Below are positions 5,512 to 6,126 of a stretch of DNA of 6,126 nt, piece by piece. A model generated the notes under the pieces. The model had not been told where the DNA came from, searched no databases, and worked only from the letters and a program-made list of their open reading frames with translations. The DNA lies in assembly GCA_029556045.1 (NCBI GenBank), contig JAKQGS010000037.1:1-6126 (forward strand), written 5' to 3'. The translations under genes were made by a program, and so were the position numbers. This stretch comes from Pseudomonadota bacterium. GTDB lineage: Bacteria > Bdellovibrionota > Oligoflexia > Oligoflexales > Oligoflexaceae. The first letter of the stretch is position 1, and every line of letters begins with the position of its first letter.

Positions 5512-6126
5512 TCAACTCACCACAAAATTCACGATTTTACCGGGCACATAGATTTCTTTGCGCAGCGTTTTCCCGTCCATCTGGCGGACCACGGTTTCCA
5601 TCTGCCTGGCTTGAGCGACGATTTGGTCCTGCGCCAGGTTTTTGGCAACCGATAGGGTCCCCCGTAATTTCCCGTTGACCTGCACGGAAATCACCACGGT
5701 GTCGTCCACCACCAGATCGGGATTGTACGTTGGCCACGACTCATAGGTGAGTGTCTTCGTGCCGCCACAGCGTTCCCATAATTCTTCCGCGGCATGGGGT
5801 GCGTAGGGGCTTAGCAGGAGCAGGAAGGAACGCACCACATCCAGGGAAAGGGTTGACTCTTTGTAAGCGGCGTTCACCCACTCCATCATGGCGGAGATAG
5901 CGGTATTGAAGCGCATGGCCTCGGTGTCTTCTGTCACCTTTTTAATGGTTTTGTGGTGAAGCTTGAGAAAGTCATCCGATGGATGAGTTCCTTTGACGGC
6001 GGCAGAAAGGCTGCCATCGTCTTGAATCAGTAACTTCCAAACCCGTTTTAAAAAACGGTTGACGCCGGTGATGCCGTCCATTTGCCAGGGTTTCGTGGCC
6101 TCCAGCGGCCCCATGAACATCTCGTA
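5512..6126 (-). CDS. leuS: Leucyl-tRNA synthetase, C-terminal part (5' end beyond window)
   Basis: The last 204 residues of the enzyme that charges tRNA-Leu with leucine in the cytoplasm. The visible part begins with YEMFMGPLEATKPW, the conserved stretch just after the catalytic KMSKS region (itself outside the window), continues into the helical anticodon-binding domain (RFLKRVW, then SPYAPHAAEELWE), and ends with the small C-terminal domain marked by VQVNGKLRG and IYVPGKIVNFVV. The stop is TGA (plus-strand 5514-5512). Full-length bacterial enzymes have about 850 residues, so roughly three quarters is missing to the right. The frame is intact. In enterobacteria leuS is followed by lptE and holA; here the next gene on the strand is the GT51 transglycosylase. 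Confidence 0.97.
   Translation of the reverse strand, partial: YEMFMGPLEATKPWQMDGITGVNRFLKRVWKLLIQDDGSLSAAVKGTHPSDDFLKLHHKTIKKVTEDTEAMRFNTAISAMMEWVNAAYKESTLSLDVVRSFLLLLSPYAPHAAEELWERCGGTKTLTYESWPTYNPDLVVDDTVVISVQVNGKLRGTLSVAKNLAQDQIVAQARQMETVVRQMDGKTLRKEIYVPGKIVNFVVS

Noticed and set aside
5466..5678. Plus-strand 70-residue ORF at the leuS 3' end
   Set aside because: Mostly antisense to the well-conserved leuS C-terminal domain, with no recognisable product or ribosome site.

Overview
The window holds five protein genes of a Gram-negative bacterium: an inner-membrane/periplasmic peptidoglycan polymerase and a signal-peptide-bearing secreted protease point that way. Base composition is near 50% GC. 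The mix (secreted thermolysin-like protease, YtnP-type metallo-beta-lactamase-fold hydrolase, lone HipB-like repressor, glycosyltransferase 51 enzyme with a long periplasmic N-terminal region) resembles Bdellovibrionota or related former deltaproteobacteria. That placement is impression from family knowledge, not proof.

Layout. Positions 1-1631 (minus) encode the N-terminal 543 residues of a secreted zinc metalloprotease; its C-terminus lies beyond the left edge. Positions 1632-2022 are a 391-base divergent intergenic region without a convincing gene. It contains a sigma-28-like promoter candidate pointing at the protease, an AT-rich hairpin followed by a T run, and two perfect DnaA-box consensus matches facing each other five bases apart. 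Positions 2023-2901 (plus) encode an MBL-fold hydrolase. After a 158-base gap, a 74-residue HipB/Y4mF-type helix-turn-helix protein (3060-3284, plus) runs convergently, 25 bases away, into the transglycosylase gene (3310-5391, minus). That gene lies 120 bases downstream of the 3' end of leuS (5512-6126, minus, cut by the right edge), and the gap has its own TATAAT box and overlapping inverted repeats.

There is no mobile element, CRISPR array, tRNA, rRNA or defence cassette here. The genes do not form one pathway: leuS is housekeeping, the transglycosylase builds peptidoglycan, the protease acts outside the cytoplasm, and the MBL enzyme is of unknown substrate. I did not find a clearly new system. 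The points most worth a second look are the fusion of a long beta-rich, possibly AsmA-like region to a GT51 domain, the paired DnaA boxes, the possible motility sigma-factor control of the protease, and the HipB-like protein lacking a HipA partner.
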